NCBI GenBank assembly: GCA_045534235.1
Contig: JAZSJI010000055.1
Coordinates: 1-5,132, forward strand
DNA length: 5,132 bases
Direction: 5' to 3'
From: Flemingiibacterium sp045534235
GTDB taxonomy: Bacteria > Bacillota > Clostridia > Oscillospirales > CAG-272
The first letter of the stretch is position 1. Each line of letters begins with the position of its first letter. A model generated the notes under the pieces. The model ran no database searches. It saw nothing but the letters and a program-made list of their open reading frames with translations, and was not told the origin of the DNA. The translations under genes and the position numbers were made by a program. Positions 1 to 4,944 of the stretch are shown piece after piece.

Positions 1-41
1 TTACCTATCCCTCTTGCAGTTCCTGTTATAAGTATTTTCAT
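1..41 (-). CDS. short-chain dehydrogenase/reductase (SDR), N-terminal fragment cut by window edge
   Basis: Only the first 13 codons and two bases are present, reading MKILITGTARGIG. This is a first beta strand followed by a TGxxxGIG-type glycine-rich loop (T6, G7, G11, G13), the dinucleotide-binding signature of classical SDR oxidoreductases. The substrate cannot be told from so little sequence. The ATG is preceded by TAAGGAG (54-60) about 12 nt upstream, and that site lies inside the last codons of the transporter gene. Only three bases separate the transporter stop from this start, so the two genes are almost certainly co-transcribed and probably translationally coupled. The SDR therefore falls under the same attenuated leader as the transporter. 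A Rossmann-fold epimerase/NmrA-like protein is the main alternative. Confidence 0.72.
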   Translation of the reverse strand, partial: MKILITGTARGIG

Positions 42-44
42 AGC

Positions 45-821
45 TTAAATTTTCTCCTTATTTACGTATTCGAGGTATTCGCGCCCAACGAGTTGAGCCT
101 TCCATTTAGCCGTTATTTTGTACCCTATCGGCGAAAAAATAATTTCCATTATAAGCTCCGCAACCGCTCCCGTCAGCGCGCACACGGCACACTGCAGCAC
201 GCTCCAGCAAAAGCCGTTCCAGAATATCGGCGCAAATATGACGAAAACTATTACCGAAAAAATAAAATTGTCAAAAAACTGTCCAAAAAACGTCGATACG
301 TACGCGCGCGCGGCATAGGCAAGCTTGCCGTCGGGATTTTTCTTGAACGCCTTTCCTACTGTCCAGTTAAGAAAATTGTTTATCAGCGCGGAAGCGAGAA
401 AAGCGACCGTGCTTCCGAGCAAAATAAACCAACTGCCGCCGAGTATCCCGTCAAGTGCCGAGTAATCAGCCGCATTTGACGGTATTATACTCGCGATGTA
501 AAAAATGAGGCAGGTAAGAAGATTGATCGCGCAGGCGAGAAACGCCACGGTGTTAGAAGCCTTCGGGCCAAAATATTTCGTTATCACGTCCATACACATA
601 AACGACAGCCAGGACACGAGAATACCACCGTCAAGCGCTATCACTTCAGTTTGAACGAGCGTCTTGTTGGCGAGCAGGTTCATCGAAATGACGCTGACGA
701 CAAAAAGAGTTACTACAGTTGCGGGAATTGAGCGAAGCAATATACCGATCTCAATTTTTTCGCTTTTCATTCTCGCTCGAAAGCTTTTAAAAAAATTTTC
801 CCTTTTGGTTTTATCCCCCAT
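45..821 (-). CDS. yhhQ: YhhQ/VUT-family queuosine precursor transporter
   Basis: A 258-residue polytopic membrane protein of the YhhQ/DUF165 (Vut_1) family, whose studied members import queuosine precursors (preQ0, preQ1 or queuine) for tRNA modification. Visible family features are the first membrane segment with N-L-L-A-N-K (about 48-53), the D-V-I-T-K-Y-F-G segment (78-85) after helix 2, and the late R-A-Y-x-S-T-x-x-G-Q-x-x-D-N-x-I-F block (about 172-188), which is the most conserved part. About six hydrophobic segments are visible, with a basic N-terminus of about 25 residues. I chose the ATG at 821 because GGAGGT (826-831) lies 4-5 nt upstream. The frame is open to 887, but an earlier start would put the coding region through the terminator at 832-867. 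It has its own promoter and a structured leader, and it is followed after 3 bp by an SDR gene. The exact precursor carried is unknown. Confidence 0.85.
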   Translation of the reverse strand: MGDKTKRENFFKSFRARMKSEKIEIGILLRSIPATVVTLFVVSVISMNLLANKTLVQTEVIALDGGILVSWLSFMCMDVITKYFGPKASNTVAFLACAINLLTCLIFYIASIIPSNAADYSALDGILGGSWFILLGSTVAFLASALINNFLNWTVGKAFKKNPDGKLAYAARAYVSTFFGQFFDNFIFSVIVFVIFAPIFWNGFCWSVLQCAVCALTGAVAELIMEIIFSPIGYKITAKWKAQLVGREYLEYVNKEKI

Positions 822-831
822 TTTTACCTCC

Positions 832-867
832 AAAAAAATACAGCAGCCCCAAAAAGCACGGAGCTGC
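832..867 (-). terminator. intrinsic terminator/attenuator directly upstream of the transporter RBS
   Basis: On the minus strand, GCAGCUCC (867-860) pairs with GGGGCUGC (850-843), giving 8 bp with one G-U and a 9-nt U-rich loop. It is followed by UGUA and seven consecutive U (838-832). The U tract abuts the GGAGG ribosome binding site of the transporter. A terminator inside a 5' leader, after a consensus promoter and before the RBS, is a typical transcription attenuator. Its 5' strand can also pair with upstream GGACUGC (927-921), see the riboswitch entry. Confidence 0.8.
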
Positions 868-868
868 G

Positions 869-967
869 TACAAAGGCGGCTTTGCAAAACGCAAAGCCGC
901 CGTAACTATACTATGTAACAGCAGTCCTGGTTTTGTTTAATGACAGGATGGTACAAGCGAACTGTCA
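869..967 (-). promoter_or_regulatory. candidate preQ1-type riboswitch aptamer (class II/III-like pseudoknot) in transporter leader
   Basis: Seen on the minus strand: stem UCCUG (948-944)/CAGGA (929-925) closes a 14-nt A-rich loop. Loop bases ACAAA (936-932) are perfectly complementary to UUUGU (874-870). Between them lie a 22-nt linker and a perfect 11-bp hairpin (901-891 with 885-875, loop GUUUU). A hairpin-loop pseudoknot whose 3' partner follows an inserted hairpin is the known plan of class II and III preQ1 riboswitches. Those classes control queuosine-precursor transporter genes in Firmicutes, which matches the downstream gene. CAGGAC's GGACUGC (927-921) can alternatively pair with terminator strand GCAGCUCC (867-860) with one bulged C, so aptamer and antiterminator are mutually exclusive. 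Ligand binding would favour termination. The class and ligand are inference; I see no class I core. A competing 5' stem UGACAG (967-962)/CUGUCA (946-941) is also possible. Confidence 0.68.
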
Positions 968-976
968 ACGTAGATT

Positions 977-1005
977 AGTATACACCACAAAATCGCATTT
1001 GTCAA
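977..1005 (-). promoter_or_regulatory. strong sigma-A promoter for transporter-SDR operon
   Basis: On the minus strand a perfect -35 TTGACA (1005-1000) is separated by exactly 17 bp from a -10 TATACT (982-977), one base off consensus. The start point would be near 970-971, giving a leader of about 150 nt before the transporter ATG at 821. The -35 lies 11-12 bp beyond the stop codon of the FliB-like gene and no terminator separates them, so some read-through from the upstream operon is possible. Confidence 0.88.
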
Positions 1006-1016
1006 GGGCTACATTT

Positions 1017-2036
1017 TTATCTTCTCACAAACCGCGCGGCGATCTCGTCAAAGCGCGAGTGCTCGATCATACGGAAAAGCTTCGCCGTCACGTCAACGAA
1101 ATTGTCAACCGACCAGCCGTGTACGCCGAGGTACGCCTCAGTGACGTATCTGTGCAAGCCGCGAACGGCAACGAGTGCGGCGATCTCGTCAGAGGGCGTC
1201 GAGCCCTCAAACGAGCGCGGAAAGGCTTTGTAGAAAATATGATTGACGAGCATTTTTTCAAGATAAATATCCATTTTCTCAACCGAGTCGAGCGAGAAGC
1301 GCGAAACGTCCGAGCCGTCGGCGTAGTATGCCGAAACGTCGTCGTCGAGCTCAAGAAGAGAGCCGCTCGTCTTGAGCAGGCGCTCGTAGAGCGCCGCCGC
1401 GTCAGCGGTGGGCATCATGTAGTACGGCAGGCTCACACCACCCTCACGCGCGAGGTTTTCAAGGCGTGTGTCAATTGTGAACGAACGGTCGGAAATTGTC
1501 GAAAACGCCTTCTCGCGTACCGACGCGTATTCGTCCGAGCTCATCGCGACCGCGGCAGGCGTATCATACTCCTCGTCATACACCTCTATCTCTCGGCGCA
1601 CAAAGTGCACGGGCTCATCGTCGCGGTATAAGAGCTCGAGTGTATACTCACAGCTCGTCGAGGTGCAAGCCTCGTGTACGGGTGCGACGCGCACGCATCT
1701 CGGATAGCGGCGGCAGATAGTAGGTATCGCGCCCTCACCAAGCTCACGGTGGAGCGAGCAAAGCCCCTCGTCCGTCTGAAGCGGACATTTACCGAGCCAA
1801 TTATATGAGATAAGCGCATATCTCTCGGGCGTTGGTGCGGGATTTGTCGCAGGCTTAAAGGCGACGTCGACGCGTCGGCGAAGCTCGGGCGAATACTCGG
1901 CGCCCGTTATGCGAAAATACTCGTCCTGCGAGAGTGCAATTCCCCACCCGTGACAGCAGGTGGCGCGGCAGTCGCCGCACTTGCAGGAAAAGTCCGCAAA
2001 ATATTCGGGAAATAAAAACTCGTTCGTATATGGCAT
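1017..2036 (-). CDS. fliB: FliB-family protein (flagellin lysine-N-methylase-like, Cys-rich)
   Basis: A 339-residue protein with the signature of the FliB family, named after the enterobacterial enzyme that methylates lysines of flagellin and is reported to use an iron-sulfur centre. The N-terminus carries C18, C20, C23 and the C27-C28-H-G-W block. A second group follows: C84-P-L with C93, C108-R-R-Y-P-R, C114, C124 and C129. All eleven cysteines fall in the first 130 residues, consistent with a YkgJ-like metal or Fe-S binding domain. The C-terminal 200 residues are helical-looking and poorly conserved. The ATG at 2036 has only a weak AGAAGG (2054-2049) 12 nt upstream. It lies 32 bp after the permease gene in the same direction with no promoter or terminator between, so the two probably form an operon. 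No flagellar gene is in the window, so the real methylation target may differ. Confidence 0.8.
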   Translation of the reverse strand: MPYTNEFLFPEYFADFSCKCGDCRATCCHGWGIALSQDEYFRITGAEYSPELRRRVDVAFKPATNPAPTPERYALISYNWLGKCPLQTDEGLCSLHRELGEGAIPTICRRYPRCVRVAPVHEACTSTSCEYTLELLYRDDEPVHFVRREIEVYDEEYDTPAAVAMSSDEYASVREKAFSTISDRSFTIDTRLENLAREGGVSLPYYMMPTADAAALYERLLKTSGSLLELDDDVSAYYADGSDVSRFSLDSVEKMDIYLEKMLVNHIFYKAFPRSFEGSTPSDEIAALVAVRGLHRYVTEAYLGVHGWSVDNFVDVTAKLFRMIEHSRFDEIAARFVRR

Positions 2037-2068
2037 AAAATGCTCGCGCCTTCTTTCGTTTGAATAAA

Positions 2069-2968
2069 TTACGGCTTTTTCTTAACGTGCTGTGACTGAA
2101 CGCCCCACACGCCAACGATTATCATAATCGCACCGAGCGCGGATACGGGCGTCAATCCTTCGTCAAGAAATACCTCGCCGGCTATTACGGATACGACGGT
2201 CGTAAAATTAGCGAACACCGTGGTTTTGGCAACGGGCAAATGCGTGTTAGCAAAATTGAGCATCAAAAATGCCGCGACAGAGGATAAAACGCCGAGGTAC
2301 AGCACCGCTGCCAGATACGAGGGGCTTGCAAAGTGTATTATAAGCTCCAACGGCGCGTGTATGTTCTCAACCAAGGCAATCGTGAAAAAAACGATAAGAC
2401 CAATGAGCATCATTGCATAGGTTCGCTCAATGGCGCTGAATTCAGCGGAAATTTTGCGGCTTGCGACGTTGTAGGCAACCGACGATATAACAGCGCCGAG
2501 TAAAAGAAGTACGCCGACAGGACTAACTGTGCCGGCTGTGTTTCCAACCATAGCCATCATAATAACACCGGCTACGGAGATCGCGCCGAACAGATACTGA
2601 AGCCACGTAGGCAGCTCCTTCAGAATAAAGATGCCGCTTATCATAGAAAAGATCGGAATGAGGGAGATCATCACCGATGAAAACGAGCTTGTGGTAAGAA
2701 GTATTCCGTAGCTTTCAAAGAGGAAATAAAGCACCGGCTGGAAGAGCGACATAAGCGCAAGCTTCCATATATTTTTGCCAAAGTGAAGCTTTGCTTTGCT
2801 AATGAGGATAGCAACGGTCATAGCGAGAAATGCAACCATATACCGATTGGCGATCACCGTCATCGGCGAGGCAAAGCCGAGCGCAATCTTGGTAAACATA
2901 AAGCTGAAGCCGAATATAATCTGTGCCCCGATAGCCCCAAGAGTAGCAAGTGCCGTTTTATTCTTCAT
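2069..2968 (-). CDS. EamA/DMT-family transporter (10-TM permease)
   Basis: A 299-residue integral membrane protein with the tandem EamA layout of the drug/metabolite transporter superfamily. Repeat 1 spans about residues 7-141 and repeat 2 about 149-291, each with five hydrophobic segments. Family landmarks are G-F-S-F with a lysine in helix 1 (20-27), R42-Y in helix 2, the helix-3 and helix-4 region with E85 and P105, the acidic L-K-E (116-118) at the end of helix 4, and the repeat-2 counterpart G-E-V-F-L-D-E near residue 265. The tail is basic. Members export amino acids, metabolites or drugs; the substrate cannot be told from sequence alone. The start at 2968 has a modest AAAGAGAAG (2982-2974) Shine-Dalgarno region. 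It is the first gene of a likely operon with the FliB-like gene and is divergent from the aminotransferase, which leaves open a role in exporting an amino acid. Confidence 0.88.
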   Translation of the reverse strand: MKNKTALATLGAIGAQIIFGFSFMFTKIALGFASPMTVIANRYMVAFLAMTVAILISKAKLHFGKNIWKLALMSLFQPVLYFLFESYGILLTTSSFSSVMISLIPIFSMISGIFILKELPTWLQYLFGAISVAGVIMMAMVGNTAGTVSPVGVLLLLGAVISSVAYNVASRKISAEFSAIERTYAMMLIGLIVFFTIALVENIHAPLELIIHFASPSYLAAVLYLGVLSSVAAFLMLNFANTHLPVAKTTVFANFTTVVSVIAGEVFLDEGLTPVSALGAIMIIVGVWGVQSQHVKKKP

Positions 2969-2999
2969 TTTAACTTCTCTTTCATAAGTTTTTCAGCTT

Positions 3000-3029
3000 A
3001 TTATAACACATCTGAAGTCCGTGCCGCAA
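3000..3029 (-). promoter_or_regulatory. promoter for the permease-FliB operon
   Basis: On the minus strand a perfect -10 TATAAT (3005-3000) is preceded by TGT, forming an extended -10 (TGn). TTGCGG (3029-3024) sits 18 bp upstream as a -35 that keeps only the TTG core. Transcription would begin near A2993, giving a leader of about 25 nt. Confidence 0.72.
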
Positions 3030-3125
3030 TTCGCAAAATAGAAAAAATACTATTACCATTAAAAGTCATTTTTTGTATATTTTTTCCGTTCCTCTTGTTC
3101 GAGAGTGCAGTCAAAAATGCATTTT

Positions 3126-3152
3126 TGCAATTTCCTGAATTCAAACTTGCAT
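3126..3152. promoter_or_regulatory. candidate operator dyad A (TGCAA-N16-TTGCA)
   Basis: TGCAA (3126-3130) and TTGCA (3147-3151) form an inverted repeat with a 16-bp spacer. The same half-sites with the same spacing recur at 3317-3342, and 20 of 27 positions agree between the two sites (3126-3152 versus 3317-3343). It overlaps the end of the palindrome AAAAATGCATTTTT (3113-3126). It lies about 100 bp upstream of the permease promoter. A shared regulator binding both sites is an inference, and AT-rich chance similarity is possible. Confidence 0.35.
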
Positions 3153-3198
3153 AAACGTTATTCACTCCACAAAATATAATACAATACGGGGCGCAGTA

Positions 3199-3217
3199 TA
3201 CCGTCACAATGTCGGTA
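3199..3217. promoter_or_regulatory. imperfect 19-bp dyad, possible operator
   Basis: TACCGTCACAATGTCGGTA reads as an inverted repeat around A3208. The arms TACCG/CGGTA are perfect and the inner CA/TG pairs too, with a T-T mismatch at 3204/3212 and a C-A mismatch next to the centre. It sits between the two divergent promoters, about 47 bp upstream of the aminotransferase -35. Operator size and position suit a dimeric repressor or activator, but no regulator gene is visible. Confidence 0.3.
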
Positions 3218-3225
3218 ATATTGCC

Positions 3226-3251
3226 AAATCTGACTAAATCAGCGATTTTTT
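3226..3251 (+). terminator. weak terminator-like hairpin
   Basis: On the plus strand AAAUC plus UGA (3226-3233) can pair with UCA and GAUUU, interrupted by a bulged GC, and this runs into six U (3246-3251). The stem is short and AU-rich. No gene on the plus strand precedes it, so it may be meaningless or may shield the aminotransferase promoter from upstream transcription. Confidence 0.22.
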
Positions 3252-3263
3252 CACTATTCCCTC

Positions 3264-3292
3264 TTGCATTTTTTGGGGTTATATGGTAGAAT
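3264..3292 (+). promoter_or_regulatory. promoter for the aminotransferase
   Basis: On the plus strand TTGCAT (3264-3269) is followed after exactly 17 bp by TAGAAT (3287-3292), which is preceded by TGG and so forms an extended -10. The start point would be about 3298-3300, leaving a leader of about 65 nt before the ATG at 3365. Confidence 0.75.
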
Positions 3293-3315
3293 ATTAGATA
3301 ATGAATTTAAGAAAT

Positions 3316-3343
3316 ATGCAATTTGCAAATTCAAAAATTGCAT
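3316..3343 (+). promoter_or_regulatory. leader hairpin / candidate operator dyad B upstream of the aminotransferase
   Basis: AUGCAAUUU (3316-3324) and AAAUUGCAU (3335-3343) are perfect 9-bp complements around a 10-nt loop, just after the predicted start point and 11 nt before the AAAAGGAG ribosome binding site. It contains the second TGCAA-N16-TTGCA dyad, and the 12-bp palindrome AATTTGCAAATT (3320-3331) overlaps it. It could act as a DNA operator in the initially transcribed region or as a 5' stabilising RNA hairpin. It is not followed by a U tract that would suggest termination. Confidence 0.42.
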
Positions 3344-3364
3344 TTTGTCCAAAAGGAGCACACT

Positions 3365-4633
3365 ATGCATATCGCATCTATGACGCGCGCCGAGCTTGAA
3401 AAAGCAAAGGCTGCACTCTTAACAGAATACGAATCGGTAAAGGCAAGCGCGCTGTCGCTTGATATGTCGCGCGGAAAGCCCTGCCGCGAGCAGCTTGACA
3501 TTTGCGAGGGTATGCTCACCGCACTCTCTACCCGCGCCGACACTGCAACCGCCGCAGGCGTTGATGCCTGCAACTACGGCGGCGTTGACGGTATCCCCGA
3601 GGCGAAGAAGCTTTTTTCCGACCTTCTCGGCATCCCTGCGGCAAACATTATCGTCGCAGGCAACTCAAGCCTTAACTTAATGTACGACGCGCTCTCCCGC
3701 GCGCTTATCTACGGTGTCGCAGGCGGCGACGGACCTTGGTGCAGACAAGATAAGCTCAAGTTCCTCTGCCCCGCCCCCGGCTACGACCGCCACTTTGCGG
3801 TTACCGAGTCGCTCGGCTTCGAGCTTGTAGGCGTTCCGATGACGAAGGAAGGGCCCGATATGGACGCCGTTGAGGCGCTTATCAAAGATGAGAGCGTCAA
3901 GGGCATCTGGTGCGTTCCGAAGTACTCCAACCCCGAGGGCATCACCTACAGCGATGAGGTCGTACGCCGTCTTGCGGCTATGAAGCCTGCGGCGAAGGAC
4001 TTCCGCATTATGTGGGACAACGCATACGCGATACACGACCTTTACAGCGAGGGCGACAAGCTTCTCGACATTTTCGCAGAGGCAAAGAAATACGGCAACG
4101 AGGATATGATCTTCTACTTTGCATCCACCTCGAAGATAAGCTTCCCCGGTGCAGGCGTTGCTATAATCGCGGCAAGCGACAGAAACATCGCGCAGATTAA
4201 GTCGATAATGACCATTCAGACCATCGGTCACGATAAGGTCAATATGCTGCGCCACGTTAAGTATTTCGGCAGTGCCGAGGGTGTGCTCGCTCATATGAAG
4301 CGTCACGCTGACATTATCCGCCCGAAGTTTGAGATAGTGCTCGACACGTTCGCTCGCGAGCTTGACGGCATCGCAACGTGGACCTCACCGCGCGGCGGCT
4401 ACTTCATTAGCCTTAACGTGCCCGAGGGTACGGCAAAGCGTGTATTCGCGCTGTGCAAGGAAGCAGGTCTCGTTTTAACTAACGTCGGCGCAACATTCCC
4501 CTACGGAATTGACCCGAAGGACAGCAACCTTCGTATCGCACCGACATTCCCCTCGAATACCGACCTTCAAAAAGCGTGCGACGTGCTTTGCCTTTGCGTA
4601 AAGCTCGCGGCAGTTGAAAAGGCGCTTGCGTAA
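3365..4633 (+). CDS. PLP-dependent aminotransferase, class I (aspartate aminotransferase subgroup Ic type)
   Basis: A 422-residue fold-type I aminotransferase resembling the Asp_aminotransf (Ic) subgroup, whose characterised actinobacterial member transfers the amino group of aspartate to 2-oxoglutarate. Landmarks in order are S-R-G-K-P near the N-terminus, A-G-N-S-S-L-N-L-M-Y-D binding the cofactor phosphate, P-K-Y-S-N189-P-E-G, W-D218-N-A-Y221 (the aspartate that contacts the pyridine nitrogen), S-T-S-K257 as the PLP-lysine followed by I-S-F-P-G-A-G, and S-N-L-R390-I-A-P, the substrate carboxylate arginine. Length is normal for the subgroup and no key residue is missing. The ATG at 3365 is chosen over an in-frame TTG at 3323 because AAAAGGAG (3351-3358) lies 6 nt before it and the earlier start would fall inside the leader hairpin. 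It appears to be a single-gene unit with its own promoter. Substrate preference (aspartate or another amino acid) is not certain. Confidence 0.9.
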   Translation: MHIASMTRAELEKAKAALLTEYESVKASALSLDMSRGKPCREQLDICEGMLTALSTRADTATAAGVDACNYGGVDGIPEAKKLFSDLLGIPAANIIVAGNSSLNLMYDALSRALIYGVAGGDGPWCRQDKLKFLCPAPGYDRHFAVTESLGFELVGVPMTKEGPDMDAVEALIKDESVKGIWCVPKYSNPEGITYSDEVVRRLAAMKPAAKDFRIMWDNAYAIHDLYSEGDKLLDIFAEAKKYGNEDMIFYFASTSKISFPGAGVAIIAASDRNIAQIKSIMTIQTIGHDKVNMLRHVKYFGSAEGVLAHMKRHADIIRPKFEIVLDTFARELDGIATWTSPRGGYFISLNVPEGTAKRVFALCKEAGLVLTNVGATFPYGIDPKDSNLRIAPTFPSNTDLQKACDVLCLCVKLAAVEKALA

Positions 4634-4693
4634 ACAGACATAAAAAAATCCAACGGCATTACGCTCCTTCTCATAAGGAAGATTACAATTTGT

Positions 4694-4719
4694 AGGGACC
4701 GGCGTCCTCGACGGTCCTT
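4694..4719. repeat. short intergenic hairpin, likely dispersed repeat
   Basis: AGGGACCG (4694-4701) pairs with CGGTCCTT (4712-4719) through 8 bp with one G-U, around a 10-base GCGTCCTCGA loop. The GTAGGGACCGGCGTCCTCGA wording resembles a dispersed intergenic element I have seen in gut Clostridia. That resemblance is from memory and only one copy is in this window. Confidence 0.4.
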
Positions 4720-4732
4720 AATACACACATAA

Positions 4733-4766
4733 AAATCGGCGGAGAACTTGCTTTCTCTGCCGATTT
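4733..4766. terminator. 14-bp hairpin, probable bidirectional terminator after the aminotransferase
   Basis: AAATCGGCGGAGAA (4733-4746) pairs with TTCTCTGCCGATTT (4753-4766) over 14 bp with one G-U, loop CTTGCT. It is the first strong hairpin after the aminotransferase stop, about 100 nt downstream. On the plus strand the U run is only UUUAUGUU, while on the minus strand the stem runs into five T (4735-4731), so termination would be cleaner for minus-strand transcripts. It overlaps the promoter at 4748-4776. Confidence 0.52.
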
Positions 4767-4776
4767 ATGTTATAAT
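4748..4776 (+). promoter_or_regulatory. promoter reading toward the secreted-protein gene
   Basis: TTGCTT (4748-4753) is followed after exactly 17 bp by a perfect TATAAT (4771-4776) preceded by TGT, an extended -10. The -35 and most of the spacer form the loop and 3' arm of the hairpin at 4733-4766. Transcription would begin near 4783 and give a leader of about 257 nt, which contains the MITE-like repeat, before the GTG at 5040. Confidence 0.6.
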
Positions 4777-4787
4777 GGGGCTAACAG

Positions 4788-4925
4788 AAAGCCTCCCTCC
4801 GAGAGGGAGGTGGCACGCGTAGCGTGACGGAAGGAGCCTGCGTGACTTTAGGTTTGCGCTACTTCATTGTAACGCGCTCTCCCTCAGTCACCTTCGGTGA
4901 CGGCTCCCTCCCGGAGGGAGCCTTT
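4788..4925. repeat. MITE-like long inverted repeat (about 138 bp)
   Basis: The left arm (4788-4846) and the reverse complement of the right arm (4869-4925) are related along their whole length. AAAGCCTCCCTCC faces GGAGGGAGCCTTT with one mismatch at the outer ends, and GCGTGAC faces GTAACGC with one mismatch at the inner ends, leaving a 22-bp centre. Each arm also contains its own hairpins: CCTCCCTC/GAGGGAGG (4792-4810), CACGC/GCGTG (4814-4826), GTCACC/GGTGAC (4887-4901) and GGCTCCCTC/GAGGGAGCC (4902-4922). No coding capacity and no clear target-site duplication are visible. It is most likely a non-autonomous, dispersed element or a folded repeat RNA, now part of the leader of the next gene. 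Confidence 0.72.
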
Positions 4926-4944
4926 GGATACGTGCAACCATAGG

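Larger units (their letters stand above)
2969..3364. other. divergent intergenic region, no gene
   Basis: This 396-bp AT-rich stretch separates the divergently read permease and aminotransferase. It contains a promoter in each direction, two TGCAA-N16-TTGCA dyads, a 14-bp palindrome AAAAATGCATTTTT (3113-3126), a 19-bp imperfect dyad (3199-3217) and a weak terminator-like hairpin (3226-3251). A 68-codon open frame on the minus strand (3001-3207) has no ribosome binding site and no recognisable content. Confidence 0.7.

Noticed and set aside
93..479. 128-codon open frame on the plus strand
   Set aside because: It is the antisense shadow of the transporter gene, with a composition dominated by Arg, Lys and Ser.
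822..887. Upstream extension of the transporter frame to an ATG at 887
   Set aside because: The extra 22 codons run through the intrinsic terminator and the 3' arm of the leader hairpin. The ATG at 821 has a GGAGGT site at proper distance and begins a typical basic N-terminus.
832..971. Class I preQ1 riboswitch
   Set aside because: The short class I core with its C-rich loop and A-rich tail is not found; the visible fold has an inserted hairpin and a distal pseudoknot strand instead.
933..1631. 232-codon open frame on the plus strand
   Set aside because: It is antisense to the FliB-like gene and to the transporter promoter, is rich in Arg/Val as expected of a shadow of a GC-rich gene, and has no recognisable domain.
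2967..2985. Six-codon upstream frame (MKEKLK) whose TGA overlaps the permease ATG
   Set aside because: It has no ribosome binding site of its own and its purine-rich codons are the permease Shine-Dalgarno region, so chance is the better explanation.
3153..3180. TATAAT at 3175-3180 as another plus-strand promoter, possibly for a small RNA ending at 3251
   Set aside because: No acceptable -35 lies 16-18 bp upstream; the only TTGCAT is 22 bp away, and the terminator at 3226-3251 is weak.
3001..3207. 68-codon open frame on the minus strand in the divergent region
   Set aside because: It has no Shine-Dalgarno sequence, overlaps the permease promoter and has no recognisable features.
3323..3364. 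TTG start 14 codons upstream of the aminotransferase ATG
   Set aside because: It lies inside the leader hairpin with no ribosome binding site in front, while AAAAGGAG is placed 6 nt before the ATG at 3365.
3677..4306. 209-codon open frame on the minus strand
   Set aside because: It is antisense to the core of the well-supported aminotransferase and has no ribosome binding site or family resemblance.
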